From CALHVX01 sp039198065 (GTDB lineage Bacteria; Pseudomonadota; Gammaproteobacteria; Pseudomonadales; Azotimanducaceae), in the NCBI GenBank assembly GCA_039198065.1, contig JBCCTU010000002.1:806001-870000 (forward strand): a stretch of DNA of 64,000 nucleotides, in the 5' to 3' direction. The stretch's first letter is position 1. Each line of letters starts with the position of its first letter. Under the pieces are notes generated by a model, which saw only the letters and a list, made by a program, of their open reading frames with translations, was not told where the DNA came from and made no database searches. This document shows, in pieces, positions 44,496 to 53,797 of the stretch. Position numbers and translations under genes: made by a program.

Positions 44496-44963
44496 CGCCA
44501 CCTCCTCCGCTGCAGCCTGCACCGCCCGCACGATTTTGTCGTAGCCCGTGCAGCGACACAGATTGCCCGCCAGCCAGTAGCGAATCGTCTCCTCGTCCGG
44601 TTGCGGGTGTTTATCAAGCAAGGCCTTGGTCGCGATAACAAGTCCCGGTGTGCAGATTCCACACTGTAGCGCTGCATGTTCGAGAAACTTCTGTTGGATG
44701 GGGTGTAGTCCGGCGTCCGTCGCAACGCCTTCGATGGTCGTGATCTCCCGGTCCGCCGCCTCAACCCCGAGCACGAGGCATGCACACACCAACCGACCAT
44801 CAAGCAGCACACTGCAGGCGCCGCAGTCACCGGTACCGCAGCCCTCCTTGGTGCCGGTCAGCTGCAGCTCATCTCGCAACACGTGCAACAGCGACTGGTT
44901 CGGCTCGCACAGGTACTCCACCTGGTCACCGTTGATTTGCGTTTCGACTTGAATCTTCGCCAT
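44490..44963 (-). CDS. [2Fe-2S] subunit of a molybdenum hydroxylase (CoxS/HcrC-like)
   Basis: 157 residues. The plant-type ferredoxin cluster is bound by Cys42, Cys47 and Cys50 in GCGTGDCGAC, and by Cys62 downstream. The second cluster is bound by LQCGICTPG and GNLCRCTGYD. Such small subunits pass electrons between FAD and a molybdopterin cofactor in xanthine-dehydrogenase-family enzymes. The FAD subunit gene lies upstream, 94 bases away. The catalytic molybdopterin subunit gene is not next to it in the window. Its last codons are part of a 14-base tandem array. Confidence 0.93.
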   Translation of the reverse strand: MAKIQVETQINGDQVEYLCEPNQSLLHVLRDELQLTGTKEGCGTGDCGACSVLLDGRLVCACLVLGVEAADREITTIEGVATDAGLHPIQQKFLEHAALQCGICTPGLVIATKALLDKHPQPDEETIRYWLAGNLCRCTGYDKIVRAVQAAAEEVAA

Positions 44964-45057
44964 GTGTTTTCCGCGACGTTAACTTCTGAGGTTAGGAGTG
45001 AACCGGCCGAACCGCACTGGGTGACGGCTGACTCACTCGCAGTGCTGTGATGCTGTT

Positions 45058-45972
45058 CTAGCCAGCCATCGTGCCGGCAAGGGCGCGATCTCGCGCAATC
45101 GCCGTAGCGCGGCGGCATAAGACTGCGATGATCTTTTTGCGAAACTCGACCGTACCGCGCTTGTCCGAAATCGGGTTGGCAGCGTTTGCACAGGCAGCAC
45201 CCGCTGCAGCGAGCGCTGTGTCCTCAAGCCGTGTACCGACGAGCGCAGCGCCGGCTTCGGGTACGAGCAATGCGGTTGGCGCGACGGCTCCGATGCCAAT
45301 GCGCGCCGCAGTGCACACCCCACGTTCATCAAGCGCCAGACGCACGCCACAACCGGCGACGGCGATGTCCATTTCCGTTCGCGGTGTGAACCGAAGGTAG
45401 GCGTCTGCCGACCGCTCGGGCGGCACGGGAAGTCTGAGCGACACCAGCATCTCTCCGGCCTCAAGCGCGTTTCTTTGCACACCGACAACGAACGCTTCCA
45501 CCGGCAGCTCGCGTGCGCCGGTACTCGATCGCAATTCACAGACCGCCGCGTTGGCAATGAGCGCCGGGATGCTGTCGCCGGCCGGCGAGGCGTTACACAG
45601 GTTACCTCCGACGCTCGCGCGTCCCTGAATTTGAGTCGAGCCGATCAGATCTGCTGCCTCCAGCAACCCCGGGAACAGCCGTTTGAGCGCCGCGTGTTCG
45701 TTGAGTACCGCGCTCGGGACCGCAGAGCCGATGCGAACCGTATCGGGCTCGACGGTCAGCTGCATGGTTTCCGGCAGCCGCTTTAAATCGAGAATCGCCC
45801 GAGGATCACGATCGACCGACTGGAGTTGGACCAACACGTCTGTACCACCGGCAAGCACCTGGACCCGCTCTCCCAGCGCCGTATGCTCCGCTAGGACGGT
45901 AAGCGCATCATCCAGGGCTTGCGGAGCGAAATACTGAAATCCGGTACGACGAACGCTCTGAGCCTCAGCCAT
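45058..45972 (-). CDS. FAD-binding subunit of a molybdenum hydroxylase (CoxM/HcrB-like)
   Basis: 304 residues from the ATG at 45972 (MAEAQSVRRTGFQYFAP). The longer frame to 46398 adds 142 residues without family features and overlaps the divergent peptidase gene. The FAD motifs are AGGTDVLVQLQ (first loop) and then TQIQGRASVGGNLCNASPAGD (second loop), where the Gly-Asn-Leu segment is standard. It carries electrons from the molybdopterin site through the [2Fe-2S] subunit to an acceptor. The large subunit gene is missing from both sides. Confidence 0.92.
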   Translation of the reverse strand: MAEAQSVRRTGFQYFAPQALDDALTVLAEHTALGERVQVLAGGTDVLVQLQSVDRDPRAILDLKRLPETMQLTVEPDTVRIGSAVPSAVLNEHAALKRLFPGLLEAADLIGSTQIQGRASVGGNLCNASPAGDSIPALIANAAVCELRSSTGARELPVEAFVVGVQRNALEAGEMLVSLRLPVPPERSADAYLRFTPRTEMDIAVAGCGVRLALDERGVCTAARIGIGAVAPTALLVPEAGAALVGTRLEDTALAAAGAACANAANPISDKRGTVEFRKKIIAVLCRRATAIARDRALAGTMAG

Positions 45973-46116
45973 TTGATTAGTTCTCGACAGCGATAAACTC
46001 TGGGAAAATAGCACGAAGCAGCCGGCGCTACGATCGTCGGTGCGATCCTCGGTAAGAGAGATCAGGCGGGATTGCATTCCGCTCGATCCCAATGAACAGC
46101 AAAGCGAGTCCTGTTG

Positions 46117-47586
46117 ATGTCTGATGCAAACCGGCTGGTCGAGCGCCAGAACGCCGAGATCCAATCCGCAGCAGAACCCCGAGCGGGTGGTTTCACGGCC
46201 CCGACGCGCGTTGAAGAGCTGAGCGTCGGCGATCAAACGCTGTGGTACACGGCCTATCCGGCGCACCTCACTACGCTTCGCGACAGCTGGGAGCGGGCGT
46301 TGACAGCCGCTGAGACCCGGTGCGCGGTGATTCCAGCAGGCCGTGCGCCCGGGTATCTGTTCGATGATCAGGCCGCTCCGTACCGTCCGAATCCGCACTT
46401 CGCCCGCTGGCTCCCGGGGTTACACGCCGAGGGGAGCGTGCTGCTCATCGAGCCGGGCAAACAGCCACTCTTGCTGTTCCACCAACCGAGTGACTTTTGG
46501 CACTTGCCACCGAGCGTTCCCGGATGGCTCGAGGATCAGCTGACGGTCAAGTGCTACAGTAGCGAAGCGGAAGTCTGTGAGGCGCTGGCAGAGCACCCGG
46601 CGACGGCTGACGCACCGGTTATCATCGGCCCCTCGCAGTCGGCTGCCTGGCTGCCGCAGGCGCAGTTGAACCCGGCAGAACTGCTGGCGACGATAGACTA
46701 CGAGCGGGCCTGGAAGACGCGGTTCGAACAGATTTGCCTTTTCCGAGCGAGCCAGCGTGCAGCGGCGGGGCACAACGCCGCTGAACATGCGTTTTACACT
46801 CTCGCAGGCGCGGAGCGCACCGAGCTCGCCGTACACCAGGCCTATCTGGCGGCATCTGCCCAGACCGATAGCGACCTCCCCTACCGAAGCATCGTTGGAT
46901 TCAACGAACACGCGGGGGTATTGCACTATCAACACTACGAGCGCCGCGCCCCGGTTGCGTGCTATAGCCTGCTGATTGATGCCGGCGCCACCTACGCCGG
47001 CTATGCGGCCGACGTTACGCGGACCTACGCGCTCGAGCGAACGGGCCTATACCACGAACTTGTCTGCGCTCTGGAGCAAGCACAGTTAGAACTCATTACG
47101 TCGATCGAGGACGGCCAGTCGTATCTGCACCTGCACGTGCAGATGCACGACATGATCGCGCGCGTGCTTTGTGATGCGGAGCTCCTTCGATGCACCCCGG
47201 AGCAGGCCATTGAGCGGCGTCTGACGGAAGCCTTCTTTCCCCACGGGCTAGGTCACCTGCTGGGCTTGCAGACCCACGACGTTGGCGGTTTGTTACGCGC
47301 CGTAGACAAAACTGAGCAGCCACCCCCGGAACGTTATCCTGCGCTTCGCTTGACTCGACCGATTAGTCCCGGGCAGGTGTTCACCATCGAACCGGGGATC
47401 TATTTCATCGACCAGCTGCTTGAGCCGCTGCTGGCACAACCGGACGGTTCCGTGGTCGATCGAAACTTGCTGAGTGAGCTCAAGGCGTTTGGCGGCATAC
47501 GCATCGAGGACAACGTGCTGGTGGCGTCGCACGGTGCGTTGAACCTCACGCGGACCGCGTTTCAGACTCCGGATGCCCGCCGATGA
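46117..47586 (+). CDS. pepQ: Xaa-Pro dipeptidase (PepQ, M24B)
   Basis: 489 residues from the ATG at 46117 (an in-frame TTG at 46114 adds one residue). The pita-bread metallopeptidase fold shows all five ligands: Asp288 and Asp299 in DAGATYAGYAADVTRTYAL, the His in FFPHGLGHLLG, the Glu in FTIEPGIYF and the Glu in GGIRIEDN. It cleaves Xaa-Pro dipeptides in the cytoplasm. The overlap with the dipeptidyl peptidase (ATGA) makes a two-gene operon for proline-containing peptides. The N-terminal 25 or so residues are extra compared with E. coli PepQ (443). Confidence 0.93.
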   Translation: MSDANRLVERQNAEIQSAAEPRAGGFTAPTRVEELSVGDQTLWYTAYPAHLTTLRDSWERALTAAETRCAVIPAGRAPGYLFDDQAAPYRPNPHFARWLPGLHAEGSVLLIEPGKQPLLLFHQPSDFWHLPPSVPGWLEDQLTVKCYSSEAEVCEALAEHPATADAPVIIGPSQSAAWLPQAQLNPAELLATIDYERAWKTRFEQICLFRASQRAAAGHNAAEHAFYTLAGAERTELAVHQAYLAASAQTDSDLPYRSIVGFNEHAGVLHYQHYERRAPVACYSLLIDAGATYAGYAADVTRTYALERTGLYHELVCALEQAQLELITSIEDGQSYLHLHVQMHDMIARVLCDAELLRCTPEQAIERRLTEAFFPHGLGHLLGLQTHDVGGLLRAVDKTEQPPPERYPALRLTRPISPGQVFTIEPGIYFIDQLLEPLLAQPDGSVVDRNLLSELKAFGGIRIEDNVLVASHGALNLTRTAFQTPDARR

Positions 47587-49829
47587 CTACTGAACCGCGC
47601 CCCGCGACGTTGACACCTGAAGCACTCTTCCTCGGCGATGCGCTCATCGACTCGCTACCGGAGCGCCCCACTCTGGTTCCGCACCGACGACAGCTGCTGT
47701 TTCTCGCCGGGAGCAGTGATCAAACCGGCGAGCGAGCGCTGTGGCTGCGAGATCTCGACACCGACGCTCCGCCATCGACCGCGTGGCTGACGATTTCAGA
47801 ACTGCTTCCCCTACTGGCAGGAGCGACGCATGAAGAAAGCGCTGCTGAGCGCGCTGAGCGCGAGCGACGACGCCGGTTCGGAGCCGGCATAACGCAGTTC
47901 ATGCTCCGTCCTCAGGTACAGGCCGACGATTCCCGCGCACCGGCCCCGGAGATCGTCGTCGTTGCTGAAGGGCAAGTGTTTCTCGTGGCGTTGGACGACC
48001 GCGCTATTCGACGCCTGACCGAGGCACCGGGCAGACATCTCGCGGTTCAGTGCTCACCGAACGGACGTTGGCTGTCGTATGTACGCGGAGGCAATCTGTA
48101 CTGTAAGCCCATCGATGCGGGCGCAGGTGGGTCCGAACGGCAGCTGACCCACGACGCCTCCTCGACGGTAAGCAACGGGCTGGCAGACTTCATAGCGCAG
48201 GAAGAAATGCACCGCTTTCAGGGGCACTGGTGGTCTCCGGATGAATCTGCGATCGCGTTTCAGCGCACCGATGAATCGCCGATCAAAACAACCATTCGAC
48301 AAGAGATCAGTGCCGAGAAGATCACCCTTGTCGATCAGCGCTACCCCTATGCCGGCGAGACAAACGCCGACGTTCGGCTTGGGGTGTTTACCCTCGCCGA
48401 CGAGACGACGCGGTGGCTGGACTATCGCTATCAGCACGAGGACTACCTGGCGCGCGTGAACTGGCTGGCGTCGGGGCTCTACTTGCAGGTTCAAGAACGC
48501 TATCAGCAGCGCCTGCGCTTGGGTTGCTTCACCCCCGGGTCCTGGCACTGGCGCCTGGTTCTTGAGGAGTCGAGCAGCTCGTGGATCAACCTGCACGACA
48601 ACCTCAAGGAGTTACCCGGCGATGGAGCCGTCCCGCGGCTGCTGTGGACCACAGAGGCCGGCGGCGAGACGAGCGAACTGCAACTGCTAACGCTGCCAAA
48701 CGAACCCGAGGCGCTGGCCGACAGGACAACCATCGCGCCACCGGCGCTCTATACCGAGCAAGTGGAAATCGTGACGAAGGACGCCGCGTACGTCAGGGGC
48801 TGGTTGGGAGATCCGACCGAGCGGCATCTCTACCGGGTACCGCTCGCCAGCGGCGACAACGAACCGCTGCAGTTGACCCAGGAACCCGGTTGGCACGAGC
48901 CGACGGTTGCTGCGGACGGCTCAGCTTTCGTGTCCCGACACAGCACCCTGCATAACCCGCCGACGCTGAGCTTTCACTCGATCGAAGCGCAGGACGCTCA
49001 AAGGTTGTTCGGCGCATCGCTGCGCGAGCAACCCTACGCGCAGTACCTTGCACAGCACTGCACGCCGGAGCTGGGTGAACTCACGGGTCCTGATGGGAGC
49101 CGGCTGTGCTATCGACTGACGCGCCCGCAACACGCGACGGCGGATGACCCGGTCCCACTGATTGTTCACGTGTACGGCGGGCCCGGGGTGTCACGCGTGC
49201 GCAACGAATGGGCACCGCTGAGCCTGCAGCTGTTTGCCCAGTACGGCTTTGGCGTGTTCGAACTGGACAACCGCGGCAGCAGCGGTCGAGGCCGTAGGTT
49301 CGAAGCGCCCATACACCGGGCAATGGGAACGGCAGAACTCGAAGATCAGCTCGCCGGTGTGGCGTTTGCGCGAGGTCTCCCGTGGGTAGATGGCGCCCGC
49401 ATCGGTCTGTTTGGGCACAGCTACGGGGGCTACATGACGCTACGCGGACTGACCCGCAGCGACGTCTTCGCTGCCGGAGTGAGCGTCGCTCCGGTGACGG
49501 ACTGGCGCCTGTACGACACGCATTACACGGAGCGCTATCTCAAAGACCCGAACAGGGCAGACAGCGCTTATCCAGCAAGCGGCATTCTTGGCGAGCTGCA
49601 TAAGATTCGTGCGCCGCTCCTGCTCATGCACGGCATGGCGGACGACAACGTTTTGTTCAGTCACTGCACGGCGGCGATGGCAGAATTACAGCAGGCAGGC
49701 GTACTGTTCGAGTTGATGACCTACCCGGGCTCTAAGCACGCCCTGCAAGAACCCCCGGTGGCCAGCCATCGGTTTCGGACGATTCTGGCGTTTTTCGAGC
49801 GACATCTCGGCCCCGTACGCGCCGTCTGA
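47583..49829 (+). CDS. Dipeptidyl peptidase IV-like serine peptidase (S9B)
   Basis: 748 residues. An N-terminal beta-propeller domain (about 50-490; EEMHRFQGHWWSPDESAIAF carries the glutamates that bind the free N terminus in DPP4) is followed by an alpha/beta-hydrolase domain. The catalytic triad is Ser613 in GHSYGGYM, Asp687 in MADDNVLF and His719 in SKHALQE. It would release X-Pro or X-Ala dipeptides for PepQ, whose gene overlaps it by 4 bases. No signal peptide is visible, so this form is probably cytoplasmic. S9C is the alternative, but the double-Glu motif favours S9B. Confidence 0.92.
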   Translation: MTTEPRPATLTPEALFLGDALIDSLPERPTLVPHRRQLLFLAGSSDQTGERALWLRDLDTDAPPSTAWLTISELLPLLAGATHEESAAERAERERRRRFGAGITQFMLRPQVQADDSRAPAPEIVVVAEGQVFLVALDDRAIRRLTEAPGRHLAVQCSPNGRWLSYVRGGNLYCKPIDAGAGGSERQLTHDASSTVSNGLADFIAQEEMHRFQGHWWSPDESAIAFQRTDESPIKTTIRQEISAEKITLVDQRYPYAGETNADVRLGVFTLADETTRWLDYRYQHEDYLARVNWLASGLYLQVQERYQQRLRLGCFTPGSWHWRLVLEESSSSWINLHDNLKELPGDGAVPRLLWTTEAGGETSELQLLTLPNEPEALADRTTIAPPALYTEQVEIVTKDAAYVRGWLGDPTERHLYRVPLASGDNEPLQLTQEPGWHEPTVAADGSAFVSRHSTLHNPPTLSFHSIEAQDAQRLFGASLREQPYAQYLAQHCTPELGELTGPDGSRLCYRLTRPQHATADDPVPLIVHVYGGPGVSRVRNEWAPLSLQLFAQYGFGVFELDNRGSSGRGRRFEAPIHRAMGTAELEDQLAGVAFARGLPWVDGARIGLFGHSYGGYMTLRGLTRSDVFAAGVSVAPVTDWRLYDTHYTERYLKDPNRADSAYPASGILGELHKIRAPLLLMHGMADDNVLFSHCTAAMAELQQAGVLFELMTYPGSKHALQEPPVASHRFRTILAFFERHLGPVRAV

Positions 49830-49855
49830 CGGTCTCAGAGCCACCGAGATGTTGC

Positions 49856-50206
49856 CTACATGGTGTGCGTGTGGCGGTCGGACTGTAGCGCCCCGGCAAG
49901 GTAGGTCTCGATCTTGTTGCGGGCAATGTCGTCCTGGTCGTTAAACTGCACACCAATGCCCGCCGCGCGATTCCCCTGGGCGCCTTTTGGCGTCAACCAG
50001 ACTACTTTGCCGGCCACGGGGATCTTCTCGGCTTCGTCCATTAGATTCAGCAGCATGAACACCTCATCACCGAGCGCGTATTCCTTTTTCGTCGGGATGA
50101 AGAGCCCACCATTATCAATAAATGGCATGTAGGCTGCGTAAAGAACGGCCTTGTCTTTGATGGCAAGCGACAAGATGCCGTTTCGCGCACCGCGTTTTTC
50201 AACCAT
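49856..50206 (-). CDS. pilZ: PilZ, type IV pilus assembly protein
   Basis: 116 residues, the true PilZ orthologue by position: tmk-holB-pilZ is the order in Pseudomonas. The sequence SLAIKDKAVLYAAYMPFIDNGGLFIPT near the N terminus and AGIGVQFND near the end match. The c-di-GMP-binding arginines of other PilZ proteins are not obvious, as in Pseudomonas PilZ, which binds the FimX and PilB partners instead. No other pil genes are in the window. The tatD gene that often follows is replaced by the convergent peptidase. Confidence 0.9.
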   Translation of the reverse strand: MVEKRGARNGILSLAIKDKAVLYAAYMPFIDNGGLFIPTKKEYALGDEVFMLLNLMDEAEKIPVAGKVVWLTPKGAQGNRAAGIGVQFNDQDDIARNKIETYLAGALQSDRHTHTM

Positions 50207-50322
50207 GGGCGGACTGTCCTGCTCGACCCGAAACTACGAACAGCAGAATACCGCAGCTACTCCCGCAGTGCTGAGCGAGGGAATGGACTGGCTAAATTCG
50301 CCCGGTTCCTATGAGACCTGGA

Positions 50323-51213
50323 TCACACAAGATCCCTAAGCGCGCGAAACCGATGCGCGAGTCGTTCGAACTGAAGTCCCGTGTTAACGCTGTTGCTACT
50401 CAGCACGGCGCGATGGATGTCGATCAGTTCCTGGGCGAACGCGTGCACCCGTTCCGGTGCTATGGCGCTCAGGACCGCGGGGACCTCGGGCAGACCGGCG
50501 CTTGCCGCCACCAGGTAGCGGAGCCAGCGAATCAGAACCTCTTCCGGCGCCGCTGCTGACAACTGCCTGCACAGCGGGCCAACGTCCCCGGACTGCAGGG
50601 CACGTTCGAGCGCTGGAGCCAAGGGTTCAAGCTCCGCGTCCTGCGCCGCCGAAACGGCCAGCGGTGCGTGCCGGAACTCAAAGCCGAGCCGTGGATCCGG
50701 TACGGCACCGCCGGGTCGGTGCTGCAACCACTGCGTTGCCAGCGCACTATTTTCCGCCAGGGTCAGTCGTTGGCAGCGGCTTCGAATCGTTGGTAGCAGG
50801 CGCCAGGGGTATTCAGTGATTAGCAGCAGGTAGGTGTCGGAAGCCGGCTCTTCCAGCGATTTGAGCAGCGCGTTAGCCGATTGCACGTTCAGACAATGGG
50901 CGTTGTGGATTACGCCAACCTTCGCGCTGGCGCGCTGGGGTGTACCGACGGCGAAGTCATTCAACGCTCGAATCGCGTCGACCTTGATGACATTGCCGTC
51001 GGGAAGGATGACGCGCAGATCGGGATGCGCGACATCCTCCAACCGCTGCTCGCTGCTCCGCGCTTCAAGGTCAAGCAGACGTACGGCAAGGAGATCTCCG
51101 AGCGCATCGACTCCCCAGCCCTCAGGCCCCTCAACCAACATCGCATGAGGTAAGCGTTCGGCCGCGTGCAGTGCGTCGAAGCGGTCGAGGGCCTCTTGAA
51201 ACCATGGAAACAT
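50323..51213 (-). CDS. holB: DNA polymerase III subunit delta' (HolB), no zinc module
   Basis: 296 residues from the ATG at 51213, with aagga 9 bases upstream. A TTG at 51237 overlapping the tmk stop would add 8 residues. It is part of the clamp loader and shares the AAA+ fold: AMLVEGPEGWGVDALG (degenerate P-loop, as in other delta' subunits), NVQSANALLKSLEEP and IRSRCQRL. The four-Cys zinc module normally found before HPD (E. coli CGHCRGC) is absent; here the segment reads EARSSEQRLEDVAHPDLRV. Context downstream of tmk supports the assignment. Confidence 0.9.
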   Translation of the reverse strand: MFPWFQEALDRFDALHAAERLPHAMLVEGPEGWGVDALGDLLAVRLLDLEARSSEQRLEDVAHPDLRVILPDGNVIKVDAIRALNDFAVGTPQRASAKVGVIHNAHCLNVQSANALLKSLEEPASDTYLLLITEYPWRLLPTIRSRCQRLTLAENSALATQWLQHRPGGAVPDPRLGFEFRHAPLAVSAAQDAELEPLAPALERALQSGDVGPLCRQLSAAAPEEVLIRWLRYLVAASAGLPEVPAVLSAIAPERVHAFAQELIDIHRAVLSSNSVNTGLQFERLAHRFRALRDLV

Positions 51214-51233
51214 GATAGGTCGTCCTTCGATCG

Positions 51234-51926
51234 TCAACAGTCAAGCCAAACAGCGGTTGCCTGCTCGAGGGTACGGGCGATGTGCGTCTGAACGACGTCG
51301 AGCGGTTGCGACGCATCGATGACGACGATGCGTTGCTCGTGCTGCGCTGCTCGACGCAGATAAGCCTTCCGAACGCGTTGAAAGAACTCATCGCCCTCCT
51401 GCTCAAATCGATCCAGTGCGCGCGTTGCAATCCGACGCCGGGACTCTTCAAGGCTGAGGTCGAGAAATAGCGTCAGGTCCGGTTGAACGTCCCCAACAAC
51501 CAGCGCGTCGAGTTGCTCAACGACCGACCAGTCCAGCCCACGGCCGCCTCCCTGGTAGGCGTAGCTGGCATCGACGAAGCGGTCGCTGACGACCCAGTCA
51601 CCGGCGTCCAGCGCGGGGCGAATACGCCGTGCGACGTGTTGCGCCCGTGCAGCAAACATCAGCAACACTTCGGTCATCGCAGCAACCGGCTCGGTCCGAT
51701 CGGCAATAAGCAGGTCCCGGATCGACTCCGCAAGCGCTGTGCCGCCGGGCTCCCGGGTTGTGTGCAGTTCCGGGTCATGGGGCAGCGCGACCCGCTGGTT
51801 GGTCAGGAACTCGCCGAGCCAGGACCGGACGAAGGCGAGGTTCGTGCTCTTGCCTGCGCCTTCCATCCCTTCGAGCGATATGAAGCGTCCCCTGCGGTGA
51901 GCCTGGATCACGGCCATTCCGGTCAC
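51234..51926 (-). CDS. tmk: Thymidylate kinase
   Basis: 230 residues. It phosphorylates dTMP to dTDP. The P-loop is SLEGMEGAGKSTN, the DRX motif is VVSDRFVDASYAYQGGGR, and the Asp/Arg-rich TREPGGT binds dTMP. The N terminus has about 13 residues before the family start (FISLEG); MAVIQ is an alternative start at residue 4. It overlaps mltG by 4 bases (ATGA). Confidence 0.95.
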   Translation of the reverse strand: MTGMAVIQAHRRGRFISLEGMEGAGKSTNLAFVRSWLGEFLTNQRVALPHDPELHTTREPGGTALAESIRDLLIADRTEPVAAMTEVLLMFAARAQHVARRIRPALDAGDWVVSDRFVDASYAYQGGGRGLDWSVVEQLDALVVGDVQPDLTLFLDLSLEESRRRIATRALDRFEQEGDEFFQRVRKAYLRRAAQHEQRIVVIDASQPLDVVQTHIARTLEQATAVWLDC

Positions 51927-52951
51927 TTGCTGTTGAGCTGATACCGTCGCACCGCGGCATTGTGTTCCGCAAGGGTCCGGGAGAATTGGCTGCTGCCATC
52001 GCCTCGGGCTACGAAGTAGAGGTAGTCCCCCTCAGCCGGTTGGCTGGCGGCTGTTAGCGCCGCAAGTCCTGGGAGTGCGATGGGTGTTGGGGGCAGGCCG
52101 TGCCTCGTGTACGTGTTGTAGGGCGTGTCGGCGGTCAGATCGCTCCGCCGGAGATCGCCGTCAAACGCACTCCCGAGCCCATAAATTACCGTCGGGTCCG
52201 TTTGCAGGCGCATGCCCTGCGCAAGCCTGGTCACGAACACCTGGGCGATCTGCGCCCGATCGCTCGCAAGGGCCGACTCCTTCTCAACAATTGACGCCAT
52301 GGTCAGGAGTTCGTAGCGGGTCCGATAGGGTAACTCTCGCCTCCGGCTTCGCCACGCCGCCTCTAGCGCGCTGCGCATCCGTTGGACCGCCTGCTGGATC
52401 AGGGCGCGGTCGGTTTCGCCGCTTCGGTAGACGTAGGTGTCCGGGAACAGCCAGCCCTCGAGGGAACTCCCCTCAAGCTCAAGCGCCTTCAGTAACTCCG
52501 CCTCCGGATCGTCGCCCGACAGCGTCTGCGTCACGCCCGGTGCCGCCCGCAGGGCATCGAGCACGCTGCGCACCGTCGTGCCCTCGATGATCGCCAGCCG
52601 GTAGCTGCGAACCGCACCTTCCACCAGCAGCGCCATGAGTTCTGCAGGAGTTGCATTTGCCGGCAGCACGTAATCCCCGGCCTGCAGCGCGCCGGCTTGG
52701 CCGTGCACCTCAACCATTACGCGCCAGAGTCGCGGAAACTCCAGTAGGCCTTCAGCGGCCAACTGCTGGGCAATCCCTGCCAGGGACGATCCAGGGCTGA
52801 CTTCGACGGGGATCGCGGGTGCATCAGCCGTGGACGACGGTTGTGCGTTCCAGGGCCAGTGACCGGTGCGAAACCAAACGTCGCTCGACCACACCGCCGC
52901 AGCGACAATCACCAGCAGGCTGAAGACAGCGACGAGAAAGGCTTTACCCAT
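51923..52951 (-). CDS. mltG: Endolytic murein transglycosylase MltG (YceG)
   Basis: 342 residues: an N-terminal membrane helix (about 5-25) then the YceG/MltG domain. The catalytic Glu is in the conserved ASIVEKESA segment, with GMRLQTDPTVIYGLG and YNTYTRHGLPPTPI following. It cleaves nascent glycan strands and so sets their length. It overlaps tmk (4 bases) and pabC (8 bases), so all are in one transcript. Confidence 0.95.
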   Translation of the reverse strand: MGKAFLVAVFSLLVIVAAAVWSSDVWFRTGHWPWNAQPSSTADAPAIPVEVSPGSSLAGIAQQLAAEGLLEFPRLWRVMVEVHGQAGALQAGDYVLPANATPAELMALLVEGAVRSYRLAIIEGTTVRSVLDALRAAPGVTQTLSGDDPEAELLKALELEGSSLEGWLFPDTYVYRSGETDRALIQQAVQRMRSALEAAWRSRRRELPYRTRYELLTMASIVEKESALASDRAQIAQVFVTRLAQGMRLQTDPTVIYGLGSAFDGDLRRSDLTADTPYNTYTRHGLPPTPIALPGLAALTAASQPAEGDYLYFVARGDGSSQFSRTLAEHNAAVRRYQLNSK

Positions 52952-53792
52952 GTCGCAACACCTGTGTCAGGGGCGTACGCTCCGACGAGCGGCTGCGGCT
53001 GATGAATGCCTGCAGCGCGTCATTACGTGGCGACAGCTTAAGCTCAAGGTTTTGGTCGTGCACTTGAATCTGTACTACGGGGCGCAAGCCGAAAACACTG
53101 TTGCCGATCCACGCTGCCTCGACCTTAGCCAAGTCTGAAACCGCGACTGGTCGTTCCTGAAGCTGCATCCAGTCACATTGAAGCAGCCGCTCCCGCAACA
53201 CACCGCATACTCCTGCGACGATAGGTGGCGTACAGAACTGACCCTCGTATTGAAAGAAAACATTCGAGCGACACCCTTCCTCAACGACCTCAGCGTCTGT
53301 GGCGACAAGGACCTCATCGTAGCCGTTGTCGAGCCGTGACGACCGCAAGACCTGATCCAGGCGATTCAGGTGTTTGTGTCCGCCGGCAAGCGCAGTTGCC
53401 GCAACTCGCTCCGGAGCAAGCCAGAGCTTCGCCGGTGCGCCGATGTCGTCCGCGGCTAAGCCCTGAACGGACGCGCGAAGGACGCCGGCTTTATCGGGAA
53501 CCCGGCCGTAGCCGCGCTGATCACCAGCGGCACTAAGGTAGAGTTTGACTAACGCACGCTCCAGCTGGCGGGCCCGCGCGTCGATTGCTTCGAACATGAC
53601 GTCGAGGCGTTGGCTCGCCGGAAGCGCAATCGACAATGCGGTAGCCCCTCGCCGCAAACGCGACCAGTGGCGGTCAGCCAACCAGCCTCCCTGCGGGGTG
53701 AAGTCGATGGTCTCAAACAGTCCGTCGCCGTATTGAAAGCCGCGATCAGAAAGATCGAGAGGCGGTCCGAATTCCCACCGTGGGCCAGCCAT
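52944..53792 (-). CDS. pabC: 4-amino-4-deoxychorismate lyase
   Basis: 282 residues, a fold-type IV PLP enzyme of p-aminobenzoate and folate synthesis. DRGFQYGDGLFETI near the N terminus is the class IV start motif. The PLP lysine lies in the HKHLNRLDQVL segment (about 140-150), and VEEGCRSNVFFQYEG is the Glu-containing loop. The synteny fabF-pabC-mltG-tmk is as in E. coli. It overlaps mltG by 8 bases and follows fabF by 5. Confidence 0.93.
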   Translation of the reverse strand: MAGPRWEFGPPLDLSDRGFQYGDGLFETIDFTPQGGWLADRHWSRLRRGATALSIALPASQRLDVMFEAIDARARQLERALVKLYLSAAGDQRGYGRVPDKAGVLRASVQGLAADDIGAPAKLWLAPERVAATALAGGHKHLNRLDQVLRSSRLDNGYDEVLVATDAEVVEEGCRSNVFFQYEGQFCTPPIVAGVCGVLRERLLQCDWMQLQERPVAVSDLAKVEAAWIGNSVFGLRPVVQIQVHDQNLELKLSPRNDALQAFISRSRSSERTPLTQVLRHG

Positions 53793-53797
53793 GGGCC

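Noticed and set aside
45973..46398. N-terminal extension of the FAD subunit
   Set aside because: 142 residues of no family similarity that overlap the divergent pepQ start.
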